A stretch of DNA of 64,000 bases from Actinomycetes bacterium (GTDB lineage Bacteria > Actinomycetota > Actinomycetes > Mycobacteriales > Mycobacteriaceae), in the NCBI GenBank assembly GCA_023418505.1, contig JAEZZR010000012.1:1-64000 (forward strand), in the 5' to 3' direction. Position numbers and translations under genes: made by a program. The notes under the pieces are model-generated. The model did no database searches, was not told the origin of the DNA, and worked only from the letters and a program-made list of their open reading frames with translations. Positions 7,929 to 16,086 of the stretch are shown here, one piece after another; the first letter of the stretch is position 1, and each line of letters starts with the position of its first letter.

Positions 7929-8888
7929 CTAGTATTCGCCCAACGACGCACGTGCGCGGGCAACTTCCTCCAGCAACCGCTGTGCTTCTTCACCTGGATT
8001 ATCAGAGGTCAATGCCTCGATCACTACCGGCGGCAATCCGGCGGCCTTGTATTCTTCCACGCTGGTAAAGCCATATTCCAGCACGCCTTCTAGCCACGCC
8101 ACAGCACGCGCTTCTGGGTAAATGCAGCGACGTGCCACCCGCTCGTGCTGCACCAACAGTCCACGGTGTTCCGGCTCGCGCAATCCCAAGCGCGCCAACG
8201 TGCGTGCTGCCGAAATCAGGTTCTCTCCGGACACTCGATCCAATTGATTCGGATTCGCCGGCGGCTTCTTTCCACTGCGACGTCGCACATACAGATCCTG
8301 CTGGCCAATACCTACCAGGCCGCCGTCTTTATCGCGTACCACCGAGGTGTAGTCAATCACCGTCGAGTAGCCACCTTCAGTTTCCTCGTGGATGCGCTGC
8401 ACCAGCTCGTCGGAAATCTCCACTTCCAAGTAAGTGCCACGCCGGCCGGGACGGATGTATTCAAAGGAGCCCGTACGCGTCCACGCCTCAAACTCATCTA
8501 CACCCAGCCGGAACATCACCAACGTGCCGAACAACACATCGGTCATAGAGAACAACGTGCCACCGAACGCTGCACCATGCATGTTCGCAATTACCTTGTT
8601 CAGCTTCAACTCCAGGCGCCCATAGGACCAATCGTCTGAAATCTCAGTAATCCGAATCCCGGAGGCAAGCAACGGCGGCCACGCATTCAACATCGTGCGT
8701 AGGCCCTCCGGAGTTTGTGATTTCTGCTGGATAAACCGCACCGCCGTCGAGGATGCCTTGTTCAACCCACGCGATACCGCCCGCGTCACCGGATTCGCCT
8801 GCTCGGATTCGGGTGCCATCTGCCAGGGCTTGGCATTGACCGTCTGCAGGTCGGCTTGGCTATCGGCTGGTTCTGGTGAGTTTGTCAT
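7929..8888 (-). CDS. Hotdog-fold thioesterase-like protein (DUF4442/PaaI type) with C-terminal extension
   Basis: The central part (~residues 70-190) looks like a hotdog fold of the DUF4442/PaaI type: NMHGAAFGGTLFSMTDVLFG carries the helix that sits in the hotdog sheet, followed by EYIRPGRRGTYLEVEI. These families hydrolyse acyl-CoA or act as acyl-carrier hotdogs; the substrate is unknown. The last ~110 residues (LARLGLREPEHRG... to the end) are helical and charged and not part of the usual domain. The start at 8888 is preferred because TAGGGT lies exactly 7 nt before the ATG (leaderless); the longer open frame adds a basic leader with no domain. Stands alone, convergent with the lipase gene. 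Confidence 0.75.
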   Translation of the reverse strand: MTNSPEPADSQADLQTVNAKPWQMAPESEQANPVTRAVSRGLNKASSTAVRFIQQKSQTPEGLRTMLNAWPPLLASGIRITEISDDWSYGRLELKLNKVIANMHGAAFGGTLFSMTDVLFGTLVMFRLGVDEFEAWTRTGSFEYIRPGRRGTYLEVEISDELVQRIHEETEGGYSTVIDYTSVVRDKDGGLVGIGQQDLYVRRRSGKKPPANPNQLDRVSGENLISAARTLARLGLREPEHRGLLVQHERVARRCIYPEARAVAWLEGVLEYGFTSVEEYKAAGLPPVVIEALTSDNPGEEAQRLLEEVARARASLGEY

Positions 8889-9026
8889 ATTTAGCACCCT
8901 AGGCCTTCGCTTGCGCTTGTGAATACTGTTCTGTCCCAAAATAGCGAAAAAGCCGACCGCCACTTCCCCTTGGCAGTCAGCTTCGCGCTAAGGATTTTTA
9001 ATTTTGTGCTTGACGACGGTTAGTGC

Positions 9027-9794
9027 TTACGCATTCGCGACGTCCCAGATGGTGATCAATTCTTTTTCTGGGGTTTCGCAGCGGACCACGTCGTCAGCTA
9101 CTCGCTTGCACTGTGCGGTGTAGTTGCCATACAAGCTGCGAGGCGGATCGACCAGCACGCTATCTTCCGGTGATTCCGGTGCTTTTGCCGCAACCAGCGC
9201 ACCAGAGATCCGCATCGCCTTCATGCATAGCGACAATGCATCAGCCTTGGTTTCTTCTCCACTCGCGCCGGCGAACTTGGTCACACCAACATGGCTAAAG
9301 CCGTAGCCGTTGCCAGTGGCACAGACATAAACGTCTTCATCGACCATGCGCACCACTTGGCCTTGCAGCGCAACTGGCATCCCCGGGATCGCGGAGTTGC
9401 CGGCCGGATTCGGGCGCTTGTCTTCTGGAGTGACGGTTACTCGGGTAGACGCCACGGGATCGTCGCTGTGCCCGTTATCGTCGTGAGCCTCTACTGACTC
9501 CGCGGCGCCTTCTGCCGGATCGTCGGGCTGGTTCTCACGAGGAGAAATCATGGGAAACAACCACGGCAACAGGAATTGCAGGATAGGGGTGGAAAACTCT
9601 AGGGAGCTGAGCTGCTCGGCATCCAGGTGGTCGTCGTTGCTCTTCGTAGACGCTGGCACTTCCGGCGCTGGTGCTGCCAGTGCCGGCGCTGCCACGGTTA
9701 CGGTTCCTAGCAGGGCAATTGTAGATACACCGACAGTACGAGCTAGACGACGAATGCGGGACGCGTTTGCCCGCGCGGAAGACAGATTATTCAC
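9027..9794 (-). CDS. Secreted hypothetical protein
   Basis: No function recognised. The GTG at 9794 gives a typical Sec signal: basic N-region (ASRIRRLARTVG), hydrophobic core (VSTIALLGTVTVAA) and likely cleavage after PALA. A GGGAG-type ribosome site lies a few bases upstream. The mature part has an acidic, Asp/His-rich linker, then a ~130-residue domain with four cysteines (VYVCATG, LSLCMKA, TAQCKRV, VVRCETP), which could form two disulfides. Probably a small cell-envelope or secreted protein of corynebacteria. Upstream are three phased TGTGA repeats. Confidence 0.7.
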   Translation of the reverse strand: MNNLSSARANASRIRRLARTVGVSTIALLGTVTVAAPALAAPAPEVPASTKSNDDHLDAEQLSSLEFSTPILQFLLPWLFPMISPRENQPDDPAEGAAESVEAHDDNGHSDDPVASTRVTVTPEDKRPNPAGNSAIPGMPVALQGQVVRMVDEDVYVCATGNGYGFSHVGVTKFAGASGEETKADALSLCMKAMRISGALVAAKAPESPEDSVLVDPPRSLYGNYTAQCKRVADDVVRCETPEKELITIWDVANA

Positions 9795-9879
9795 TGGCGC
9801 TCCCAAGATTTCTGCGCAGGCGCTCTGACCGCCATGCACTATCGATACAGAAGTTTCTGAAGTGACTATAGCGCACTTA

Positions 9880-9902
9880 TGTGACTGATGTGAATAGTGT
9901 GA
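9880..9902. promoter_or_regulatory. Three TGTGA half-sites at 9-bp spacing
   Basis: TGTGA occurs at 9880, 9889 and 9898, an exact 9-bp period, about 85-110 bp upstream of the secreted-protein start at 9794. TGTGA is the half-site of CRP/GlxR operators, but here the copies are direct repeats rather than inverted, so this is not a standard GlxR box. It may be a binding array for another factor or a simple tandem duplication. Confidence 0.35.
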
Positions 9903-10003
9903 CTAACTGTTATCTTTCACGATGCCCATGAAACTGAACTAGGGGACTCCGCCTACAGTGCGCATCGTTGAGTAATGAGGAATGAGCGACGGGTTAAACA
10001 CCG

Positions 10004-10040
10004 AAACCCCACGAAATCCACTGAGACTTCGCGGGGTTTT
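10004..10040 (-). terminator. Rho-independent terminator of the tRNA-Thr gene
   Basis: AAACCCC...CGAA pairs with TTCG..GGGGTTT across a short loop, directly downstream of the leftward tRNA gene. The arm TTCGCGGGGTTTTA is repeated a second time at 10043-10056, giving two possible downstream arms. The AT-rich ends on both sides would allow bidirectional action. Confidence 0.6.
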
Positions 10041-10061
10041 AATTCGCGGGGTTTTAAGCTG

Positions 10062-10134
10062 AGCCGGAAATGGGACTCGAACCCACAACCTACGCATTAC
10101 AAGTGCGTTGCGCTACCAATTGCGCCATTCCGGC
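10062..10134 (-). tRNA. tRNA-Thr (anticodon UGU)
   Basis: On the minus strand the acceptor arm GCCGGAA pairs with TTCCGGC. The D arm is GCGC AATTGGTA GCGC, the anticodon stem ACGCA/TGCGT encloses loop CTTGTAA with anticodon TGT, and the T arm is GTGGG TTCGAGT CCCAT. All cloverleaf parts are present at normal lengths. The CCA end is not encoded. It decodes ACA and, by wobble, ACG, and lies divergent from a threonine-exporter gene. Confidence 0.96.
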
Positions 10135-10386
10135 ACCGGACTCTATCGACCACATCTCTACATCGTTAGATAACGGCGTTGACATGGTCGGTTGATTCCT
10201 CCACGGAATACTACACACAGGCCTAGACAAACTTCCAACGCCCTCTCCCGGCGCCAAACCACCCCACTACAACACTCGCCAATTTAACCACTCTGAGCTG
10301 CAGGTATGCGCTGTTTAGAAAATCGGATAGAGTCACGGAGTTACTACATACTTACCACCAGAGCAGAAAGGGTTAACGACGAACTA

Positions 10387-12135
10387 ATGCCAGGGCAGAC
10401 TAGCGCCGGCACAGACGCATCCCCATCTAAGCAGAGCAAGCGTAAGGGGATCCGCGGCCGGATTCGGGGATTTATCGTGCCGGAGGGGCCTGGCAACTCC
10501 ACCGTTGACCTTGTGCACTCCACCCAAATGCCACTTCCGTTGGCGCCGATTGATTACAACAATCAAGAGGAAGTCACCGCAGTACTGGATCTCGCCGCTA
10601 GCTTAGGCGGCCTGCTGCTTTCGTGCGGCTCCGGCAACCAAGATACGAAGTTGCAGTTGCAAGCCGTCACTGCTGCTTATGGCCTTACCCGCGTGCAGGT
10701 AGACATTACGTTGACCTCAGTGACGGTCTTCGCTCTCACTGGCCGTAACCGGCTTCCGGTAACCGCCATGCGCGTAGTGGATACCCCAGTGCCCAACTTC
10801 GAGAAGCTCCGCCTTACCGACCGTCTGCTCCGGCAGATTCGCGGTGGCCAGATCACCCTCGAAGAGGCGATCGAGCGCGTCGAAGAAATTGAAACCATGC
10901 CGGCTCTCTACCGGTTGCGCGTGTTGTACTTCGGCTGGGCCATGCTGGCTGCATCGGTAACGATGTTGCTCGGTGCGCAATTGCCAATTGCGGCAATTTC
11001 GGCTGTGGTCACTCTGGTCATTGTGGCCACTATCAGTGAACTCGCAGTCCGTGGGCTACCAATCTTCTTCCAAAACATCGCAGGTGGCCTGATTGCCACA
11101 GTGTCTGCCGGTACGCTCTATGCGATTCACGATTGGCTGCCGTTTGCCGTCACACCGTCGCGCATTATTGCCTCGGGCATCATCGTGATGCTGGCCGGTC
11201 TCACCTTGGTGCAGTGTCTCCAGGACGGCATGACTGGTGCACCGGTTACCGGCTCAGCCCGCTTCTTCGACACCATGCTCACCACCGGTGGCATCATCGC
11301 TGGCATCGCCATGGGTATGGAACTAATGAGCCACTTCGGCGTTGTCCTGCCCGAAATCAAAGGCCACGCCGAGCCGAACTTCGCGCAGACGACGGTACGC
11401 GCCGTCGCAGGTGTTGTCGCCGCCATATCCTTTGCACTGGCTTCCAATGCCGGACCGAAAGCCTTGGGAGTCTCCGGCGCTACGGCGGCTATGGGATCCG
11501 GCCTGTACTACTACTTCCTAGTTCCCATCGGCTTCCACCCAGTGACGGCCGCAGGTGTCGCAGCAACCACCGTGGGGCTTGCTGGTGGCTTGCTGTCCCG
11601 GCGCTACTCGATCCCACCGCTGATCACCGCAATTTCTGGCATCACCCCATTCCTGCCGGGTATGGCGATCTACCGAGGCATGCAGGCACTGCTCAACGAC
11701 AACGCACTCGGCGGTTTCGCCAACCTTGCTACTGCGCTGGCGACGGCTACCGCACTAGCTGCCGGTGTCGTATTGGGCGAATGGGTGGCGCGACAGTTGC
11801 GTCGTCCGCGGATTCTCACTCGCGACGGTAACCTCCAGCGCCCACGAATCGTGATTCGCCGTCCGAAGCCACTTCCGAAACCCGCAGCAAAACCAGGAGC
11901 CAAGACAGGTACCAAGGCTGCAGCCAAAGCAACCACCAAAGCCAAACGAGCCGCAGCTGCAGACAAGCCAGTGAATCCGGATCGGTCGCCATTTACCAGC
12001 GCATATGCCCGCGCTTTCCCGAAGCCTCCACCCCGCCGGGGCGCGTCAACCGCGCCCCTGCGCTTCAAAGGTGGCGCTAGGGTACGCAAGCACAGCCGTC
12101 GTAAAGCACAAGAACCTAAACCAGAAGAGCAATAG
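10387..12135 (+). CDS. thrE: ThrE-family threonine/serine exporter
   Basis: Inner-membrane exporter of threonine and serine. The N-terminal soluble part (residues ~60-190: AASLGGLLLSCGSGNQDTKLQLQAV and the GGQITLEEAIERVEEI region) is the ThrE/YjjP domain. About ten hydrophobic segments follow, up to ~residue 480. The last ~110 residues are a basic Ala/Lys/Pro tail, likely cytoplasmic. The start at 10387 (MPGQTSAG) is chosen over an in-frame upstream ATG at 10306; a GAAAGGG lies ~14 nt upstream, so the start is not certain. At ~580 residues it is longer than C. glutamicum ThrE because of the tail. tRNA-Thr lies just upstream, divergent. Confidence 0.88.
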   Translation: MPGQTSAGTDASPSKQSKRKGIRGRIRGFIVPEGPGNSTVDLVHSTQMPLPLAPIDYNNQEEVTAVLDLAASLGGLLLSCGSGNQDTKLQLQAVTAAYGLTRVQVDITLTSVTVFALTGRNRLPVTAMRVVDTPVPNFEKLRLTDRLLRQIRGGQITLEEAIERVEEIETMPALYRLRVLYFGWAMLAASVTMLLGAQLPIAAISAVVTLVIVATISELAVRGLPIFFQNIAGGLIATVSAGTLYAIHDWLPFAVTPSRIIASGIIVMLAGLTLVQCLQDGMTGAPVTGSARFFDTMLTTGGIIAGIAMGMELMSHFGVVLPEIKGHAEPNFAQTTVRAVAGVVAAISFALASNAGPKALGVSGATAAMGSGLYYYFLVPIGFHPVTAAGVAATTVGLAGGLLSRRYSIPPLITAISGITPFLPGMAIYRGMQALLNDNALGGFANLATALATATALAAGVVLGEWVARQLRRPRILTRDGNLQRPRIVIRRPKPLPKPAAKPGAKTGTKAAAKATTKAKRAAAADKPVNPDRSPFTSAYARAFPKPPPRRGASTAPLRFKGGARVRKHSRRKAQEPKPEEQ

Positions 12136-12183
12136 GAGCTCCACCCGGATCGCTCTACAGTGCGGACGTAGCCTTTTACCTGG

Positions 12184-12231
12184 TATGCTAGCCGTCTGGC
12201 TATGCCGCCCGGAATACGCAACTTCAGGAGG
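12184..12231 (+). promoter_or_regulatory. Extended -10 promoter and strong RBS of the histone-like gene
   Basis: TGGTATGCT (hexamer TATGCT at 12184-12189, preceded by a TG-type extension) is followed ~35 nt later by AGGAGG (12226-12231) and the GTG start at 12237. This points to a well-expressed leadered transcript, in contrast to the many leaderless genes around it. Confidence 0.5.
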
Positions 12232-12236
12232 AATTC

Positions 12237-12608
12237 GTGCCACCAAAGGTCACCGACACTCGCGCCACCCAGAACGAAGCTTTAACCAAGGTTGAAGAAA
12301 AAACCGCTGCTGGTGCCCGTCGGATCGTGGCTACCTTCTCGGAGGATTTTCACGACGCCGTGACGCTGATGTGCATGCTTGGCGTGGAACCGGAAGGCCT
12401 TTCCTACAAGCGTGTGCACGAAGAGTACATGAAGGAAAACGCTCCGAAGACGGCGAAGCGTACCCGGAAGTCTACGAAGAAGACCGCCAAGAAAGCGGCT
12501 AAGAAAACCACCAAGAAGACAACGAAGAAGACCACCAAGAAGGCAGCTAAAAAGACTACGAAGAAGACTGCCAAAAAGGCCACTAAGAAAACCACCAAGA
12601 AGGCCTAG
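12237..12608 (+). CDS. Lys-rich histone H1-like protein
   Basis: 123 residues in two parts. The first ~70 (with FSEDFHDAVTLMCMLGVEP and SYKRVHEEYMKEN) form a small, probably helical domain I do not recognise. The rest is a continuous run of KKTx/KKAx tetrad repeats of Lys, Thr and Ala. Such tails resemble the C-termini of mycobacterial HupB and eukaryotic H1 and usually bind DNA or RNA, so a nucleoid-associated role is the best inference. The GTG start follows an optimal AGGAGG. A lipoprotein gene starts one base after its stop, so both share an mRNA. The repetitive DNA (aagaccaccaag units) makes length variation between strains likely. Confidence 0.75.
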   Translation: MPPKVTDTRATQNEALTKVEEKTAAGARRIVATFSEDFHDAVTLMCMLGVEPEGLSYKRVHEEYMKENAPKTAKRTRKSTKKTAKKAAKKTTKKTTKKTTKKAAKKTTKKTAKKATKKTTKKA

Positions 12609-12609
12609 C

Positions 12610-13095
12610 ATGAAACGGATCGCGGGCTTTTGTGGTGCTGGCTTAGCGTTGGTGGCTGCTACTGGGCTAGTAGGGTGCTCGGTTTCTGATTCCGAGGAAC
12701 TGATTGGCCGCACGTTGCAAGTTACCGATGTGTACGACAACCCGGATCTGCCCTCTTCGGTACCGATTGGGCATGTGCCACCACAGATCAGCTTGGGCGG
12801 TCAATCTTTTAGCGTGATTACTGCGTGTGGCAGCTACACGGGTGCATTGTCGTGGGATGACAACACCCTGACTATCAATAGCGCGGATCGCACTGCCGAT
12901 ACCGAAACTGAGTGCACGCCAACCGATCAGACCTTTACTGATCGTCTGCTAGCAGCACTGCCGGGTGAGGCTACGTTCACTATCGACGAAAAGAACCGCA
13001 CCGTGCGCTTCTTCGACCAAGATGGCATGGAGGATCCGAATAACGACGTGATCCCGCATAACCTGCCGGGCTGGTCGGCGCTGGTGCCGGAATAG
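12610..13095 (+). CDS. Lipoprotein with possible META/HslJ-like domain
   Basis: The signal peptide MKRIAGFCGAGLALVAATG ends in a lipobox (LVGC, Cys ~residue 23), so the product should be a membrane-anchored lipoprotein. The mature ~138 residues contain TACGSYTGALSWDDNTLTI and a late CTP motif, reminiscent of META/HslJ heat-shock domains (GCNxxxGxY followed by a Thr/Cys motif), but the match is by eye and weak. Begins one base after the stop of the histone-like gene and has no separate promoter. Function unknown. Confidence 0.7.
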   Translation: MKRIAGFCGAGLALVAATGLVGCSVSDSEELIGRTLQVTDVYDNPDLPSSVPIGHVPPQISLGGQSFSVITACGSYTGALSWDDNTLTINSADRTADTETECTPTDQTFTDRLLAALPGEATFTIDEKNRTVRFFDQDGMEDPNNDVIPHNLPGWSALVPE

Positions 13096-13136
13096 GCGCT
13101 AGTGCCGGAGTAGCCACTGATACCGGTGTAGGCCGC

Positions 13137-13727
13137 CTACACCGAGGGGCGCTGACGCCATAATTCTTCAGATTTAGCGTCTTGGCCTGCGGTAATTAAT
13201 TTCGCATACGACGAACGGTGATACACCAGCGGACGCTGTTCAATACGTTGCCCCAAGCCACAGACTCGTCCGATCACGATGTAGTGATCGCCTGCGGGCA
13301 CTACTTGCTCGATTAAACAATCGAACCACACGGCACAGCCCTCAAGGATCGGATTGCCGTTTGGGGTGCGCTCCCATGTGCCATGGGCAAACTTATCTGG
13401 ATTGCTGCGTCCGAATACCTCGGAAATTGGGCGATGCTCTTCGGTAAGCACACTGACTGCAAACTGGCCGGTTTCTTTAATGCGCGGCCAGCTGCGTGAG
13501 GTTCGCATCACGGTAAACAGCACTAAGGGCGGTTCGAGGCTTAACGACGAGAAAGACTGACACGCAAACCCCACCGGCTGGCCATCGTGTTCGGTAGCCA
13601 CGATGGTCACGCCGGTAGCAAATTCACTCAATGCCCGCCGTAAGTGTACCGCTTCTGGCGGTTGCATACACTCCGCTCCTGTGGGGTGCGATGGTGTCGA
13701 TTCCGGATCGGCGGCATCAGAATGCAT
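13137..13727 (-). CDS. FMN-binding flavin reductase-domain protein
   Basis: Flavin-reductase-like split-barrel protein (HpaC/HsaB type) of ~196 residues. The family pattern is clear: LRRALSEFATGVTIVATEHDGQPVG, then FSSLSLEPPLVLFTV, the FAVSVL segment and DHYIVIGRVCG. Such proteins supply reduced FMN to a partner monooxygenase, but no monooxygenase is adjacent, so the partner is unknown. TAGAGT 7 nt before the ATG fits a leaderless transcript. The N-terminal ~20 residues are a flexible leader. Confidence 0.87.
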   Translation of the reverse strand: MHSDAADPESTPSHPTGAECMQPPEAVHLRRALSEFATGVTIVATEHDGQPVGFACQSFSSLSLEPPLVLFTVMRTSRSWPRIKETGQFAVSVLTEEHRPISEVFGRSNPDKFAHGTWERTPNGNPILEGCAVWFDCLIEQVVPAGDHYIVIGRVCGLGQRIEQRPLVYHRSSYAKLITAGQDAKSEELWRQRPSV

Positions 13728-13816
13728 GGTAGCGACTCTACAACACTCCAGGTTCTACCGCGCCCTAGTTGCGCTGGGCAGGATCCTCGGATCACGCGGG
13801 TTGCTCGCCAAATTGC

Positions 13817-14956
13817 TCAAGCCCGCTTCGGCGGCGCCGTGGACGCACCGATACGAAATGTGGTCGGCAAGATAGTGCGAGTTGGGCTGCTATGCCCTTT
13901 CGCAGCTTCGCGAAGTGCCACACCAACCGCGCGGCCTTTTTCCCGATTGGGCTGAATCACTGTGGTCAACTGTTGCATTCGGGCTAATTCGATGCCGTCG
14001 AAACCCGTAACGGATAGTTCCTCCGGCACAGAGATTCCCCGTTCCGCTGCATAGCGCAGCACCGCTAAAGCCAAAGTATCGGTAGTGCACACTACTGCGG
14101 TTAAATCCGGGTGCGCGTCGAAAAGCTCCACAACAGAATCGTAATTATGCTGCGGATCGTTGATGTGGCGCTGCACGATAGGTACGGCTGGCCAGTGCCC
14201 ATCCGGATCGCTGGCGCCTATCCCCCACTCAGCGAGCTCTTCCAAGACGCCTTCCACTCGGGATTTTTGTACGTGGTGCTGGGCTTGTTGCAGGTCACGC
14301 CAATTTACCGGCCCGTCGTTAGGCTGGCGTGATAGGCGCACACACAGCACCCCAATCTTGCGGTGCCCGAGTTCCAGCAGGTGACGTACGGCGGGTTTGA
14401 TGGCTTCGCGGTCGTCGATGCCCACAAAAGGCACTTCCGAGTAGTTGGTGGGCTGGTCGCAAATTACGGTAGGCAGCCCGCGCTCCAGCACGCGATGCAG
14501 ATAAGGATCGCGCTGCGCCACCGAATAGGCCACAAAAGAATCCACCAATGCTCGGTCGATCATGCCCATTGTGGTGTCGGTCTGGCCAGTGGAACTAGCT
14601 GGGATCACCAACATCGATTCCCCATAGCTGCCAATTTCCTCGGCCAGACCCGCCATGAACTCCACGGTGGCCGGATCGGCATAGGCGAATTGGAGCAATT
14701 CGGTGAAAAGTACGCCGACGGCTCCCGACGAATTCTTCCGTAAGCCCCGCGCCATCGGATCCGGTCCGGTGTAGCCCAAGCGTTCGGCGGTGGCGAAGAT
14801 GCGCTGACGGAGTTGCTCGGAGAGCTCATCCGGATGGTTATAAGCGTTGGATACCGTCGTGCGCGAAACTCCTATCTCGGCAGCAATCGACGCAAGTGTG
14901 CTCCGCTTTTTGCGATAGTGGCGCGCCTGGGGTTGCTGGGGCGGCTGGGCAGTCAT
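13817..14956 (-). CDS. LacI-family transcriptional regulator
   Basis: N-terminal LacI helix-turn-helix at residues ~20-42 (LASIAAEIGVSRTTVSNAYN), hinge region ERLGYTGPDPMARGLR, then a periplasmic-binding-protein-like sensor domain with LVDSFVAYSV, GIDDREAIKPAVRHLLELGHRKIGVL and SVTGFDGIELA. About 379 residues, normal. The ligand cannot be read from sequence. Divergent from the zinc-uptake operon; the intergenic region holds a Zur-like box closer to znuA, so co-regulation by this repressor is possible but unproven. A TAAGCT about 8 nt upstream suggests a leaderless transcript. Confidence 0.9.
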   Translation of the reverse strand: MTAQPPQQPQARHYRKKRSTLASIAAEIGVSRTTVSNAYNHPDELSEQLRQRIFATAERLGYTGPDPMARGLRKNSSGAVGVLFTELLQFAYADPATVEFMAGLAEEIGSYGESMLVIPASSTGQTDTTMGMIDRALVDSFVAYSVAQRDPYLHRVLERGLPTVICDQPTNYSEVPFVGIDDREAIKPAVRHLLELGHRKIGVLCVRLSRQPNDGPVNWRDLQQAQHHVQKSRVEGVLEELAEWGIGASDPDGHWPAVPIVQRHINDPQHNYDSVVELFDAHPDLTAVVCTTDTLALAVLRYAAERGISVPEELSVTGFDGIELARMQQLTTVIQPNREKGRAVGVALREAAKGHSSPTRTILPTTFRIGASTAPPKRA

Positions 14957-15035
14957 GGGTATTCAGCTTACCGCGCGGGTATCGCCCAGATGCCGCGTGT
15001 CCTCCCTTGGACTCCGCACCCCACCCGCATGCAAA

Positions 15036-15050
15036 TGAAAACCATTTTTA
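15036..15050 (+). promoter_or_regulatory. Zur-like operator of the zinc importer
   Basis: TGAAAACCATTTTTA matches 13 of 15 positions of the mycobacterial Zur palindrome as I recall it (TGAAAATCATTTTCA). It lies 32 bp upstream of the substrate-binding-protein ATG and overlaps the expected -35 region; a TACGGT (15070-15075) 7 nt before the ATG is the probable -10. Confidence 0.6.
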
Positions 15051-15082
15051 CCTAGTTGGTTTTCGCGAGTACGGTTGATGCC

Positions 15083-16048
15083 ATGACTGTCCAAAAGCTG
15101 TGCGTAGCATTCATGGGGATCGCAGGGTTGGCGCTGGCGTCGTGTTCTAGCGACTCTGGCAGCGGCACCTCCGCAGAGGCCAACAACGAGGACACCATCC
15201 AGGTAGTCACCTCCACCAAAGTGTGGTCGGACATCGCTGCAGCTGTAGTTGGCCCCGATGCCACTAGCGGCGCGGAGGCCGGAAACAAGCCGATTACGAT
15301 TACCCCGATCATTTCCTCGAACAACACCGATCCGCACTCCTACCAACCCACAGCCGCGGACATGGCTCTGGTGGAAAACGCCGATATTTTGGTCGCCGGT
15401 GGTGGCCACTACGATGCCTGGATCACCAAAGCAGCTTCCGATCAGGGCGATCATGTGATTATCTCTGCACTCGCATTCGACGACGAGGGTCACGCACACG
15501 AGCACGCTCACGACGATCACGCTGATCACTCCGAGCACGCTCACGACGAGCACGCTGATCATGACCACGGTGACGCCGAAATTAACGAGCATGTTTGGTA
15601 CAACGTGGATAAAGTCATCGACTTTGCCGAAGAGCTTGCAAGCGAACTTGATCTAGAGGCATCCGGCGTCGTGAAGCAAATGGAAGAGATCCAAGAGCGC
15701 AAAGCAGATATTCCAGCTGCCAAGACAGCACAGATCCACCCACTGGCCGATGATATTTTGGCCGACACCGCCATCGAAGACATCACCCCAGCTGGCTACC
15801 GCGCCACCACTTTGGCCGAAGCTGAACCCAGTGCTGCGGACGTCAATGCCATGCTGGAACTGATTAATTCCGGCGAGTTGGACTACCTGATCAACGCACC
15901 ACAGACTGCGGATTCGATTTCTCAACGCCTGGTCGAAGCCGCGCAAGTCAAGGGCATTCGCATCATTAATGTCTACGAATCGCCTTCGAATGATCAGACG
16001 TACTTCCAGCTGTACCAGGAGACCCTGGATCAGCTCGAGGAAGAATAA
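15083..16048 (+). CDS. Zinc/manganese ABC transporter substrate-binding lipoprotein (ZnuA-like)
   Basis: High-affinity metal-binding lipoprotein of the cluster-9 family. Signal peptide with lipobox LASC (Cys ~residue 20). The domain shows VTSTKVWSDIAAAVVG, NTDPHSYQPTAADMALVENAD and, after a His/Asp-rich loop (~residues 145-175, repeated HAHEHAHDDHADH-type units), INEHVWYNVDKV. The His-rich loop is typical of zinc-specific ZnuA. The ATG at 15083 is chosen over an upstream in-frame TTG because the signal peptide starts there and a TACGGT sits 7 nt upstream. First gene of a three-gene importer operon with a Zur-like box upstream. Confidence 0.92.
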   Translation: MTVQKLCVAFMGIAGLALASCSSDSGSGTSAEANNEDTIQVVTSTKVWSDIAAAVVGPDATSGAEAGNKPITITPIISSNNTDPHSYQPTAADMALVENADILVAGGGHYDAWITKAASDQGDHVIISALAFDDEGHAHEHAHDDHADHSEHAHDEHADHDHGDAEINEHVWYNVDKVIDFAEELASELDLEASGVVKQMEEIQERKADIPAAKTAQIHPLADDILADTAIEDITPAGYRATTLAEAEPSAADVNAMLELINSGELDYLINAPQTADSISQRLVEAAQVKGIRIINVYESPSNDQTYFQLYQETLDQLEEE

Positions 16049-16086
16049 ACCGACGCCCGAAACACTAGAAACGGCTTTTTGAACAG

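Noticed and set aside
9975..10169. Plus-strand frame covering the tRNA region
   Set aside because: It overlaps the terminator and a clear tRNA on the other strand.
12440..12608. Repeats in the Lys-rich gene as a possible CRISPR or minisatellite array
   Set aside because: The repeats are in frame, have no unique spacers and encode a KKTx tail.
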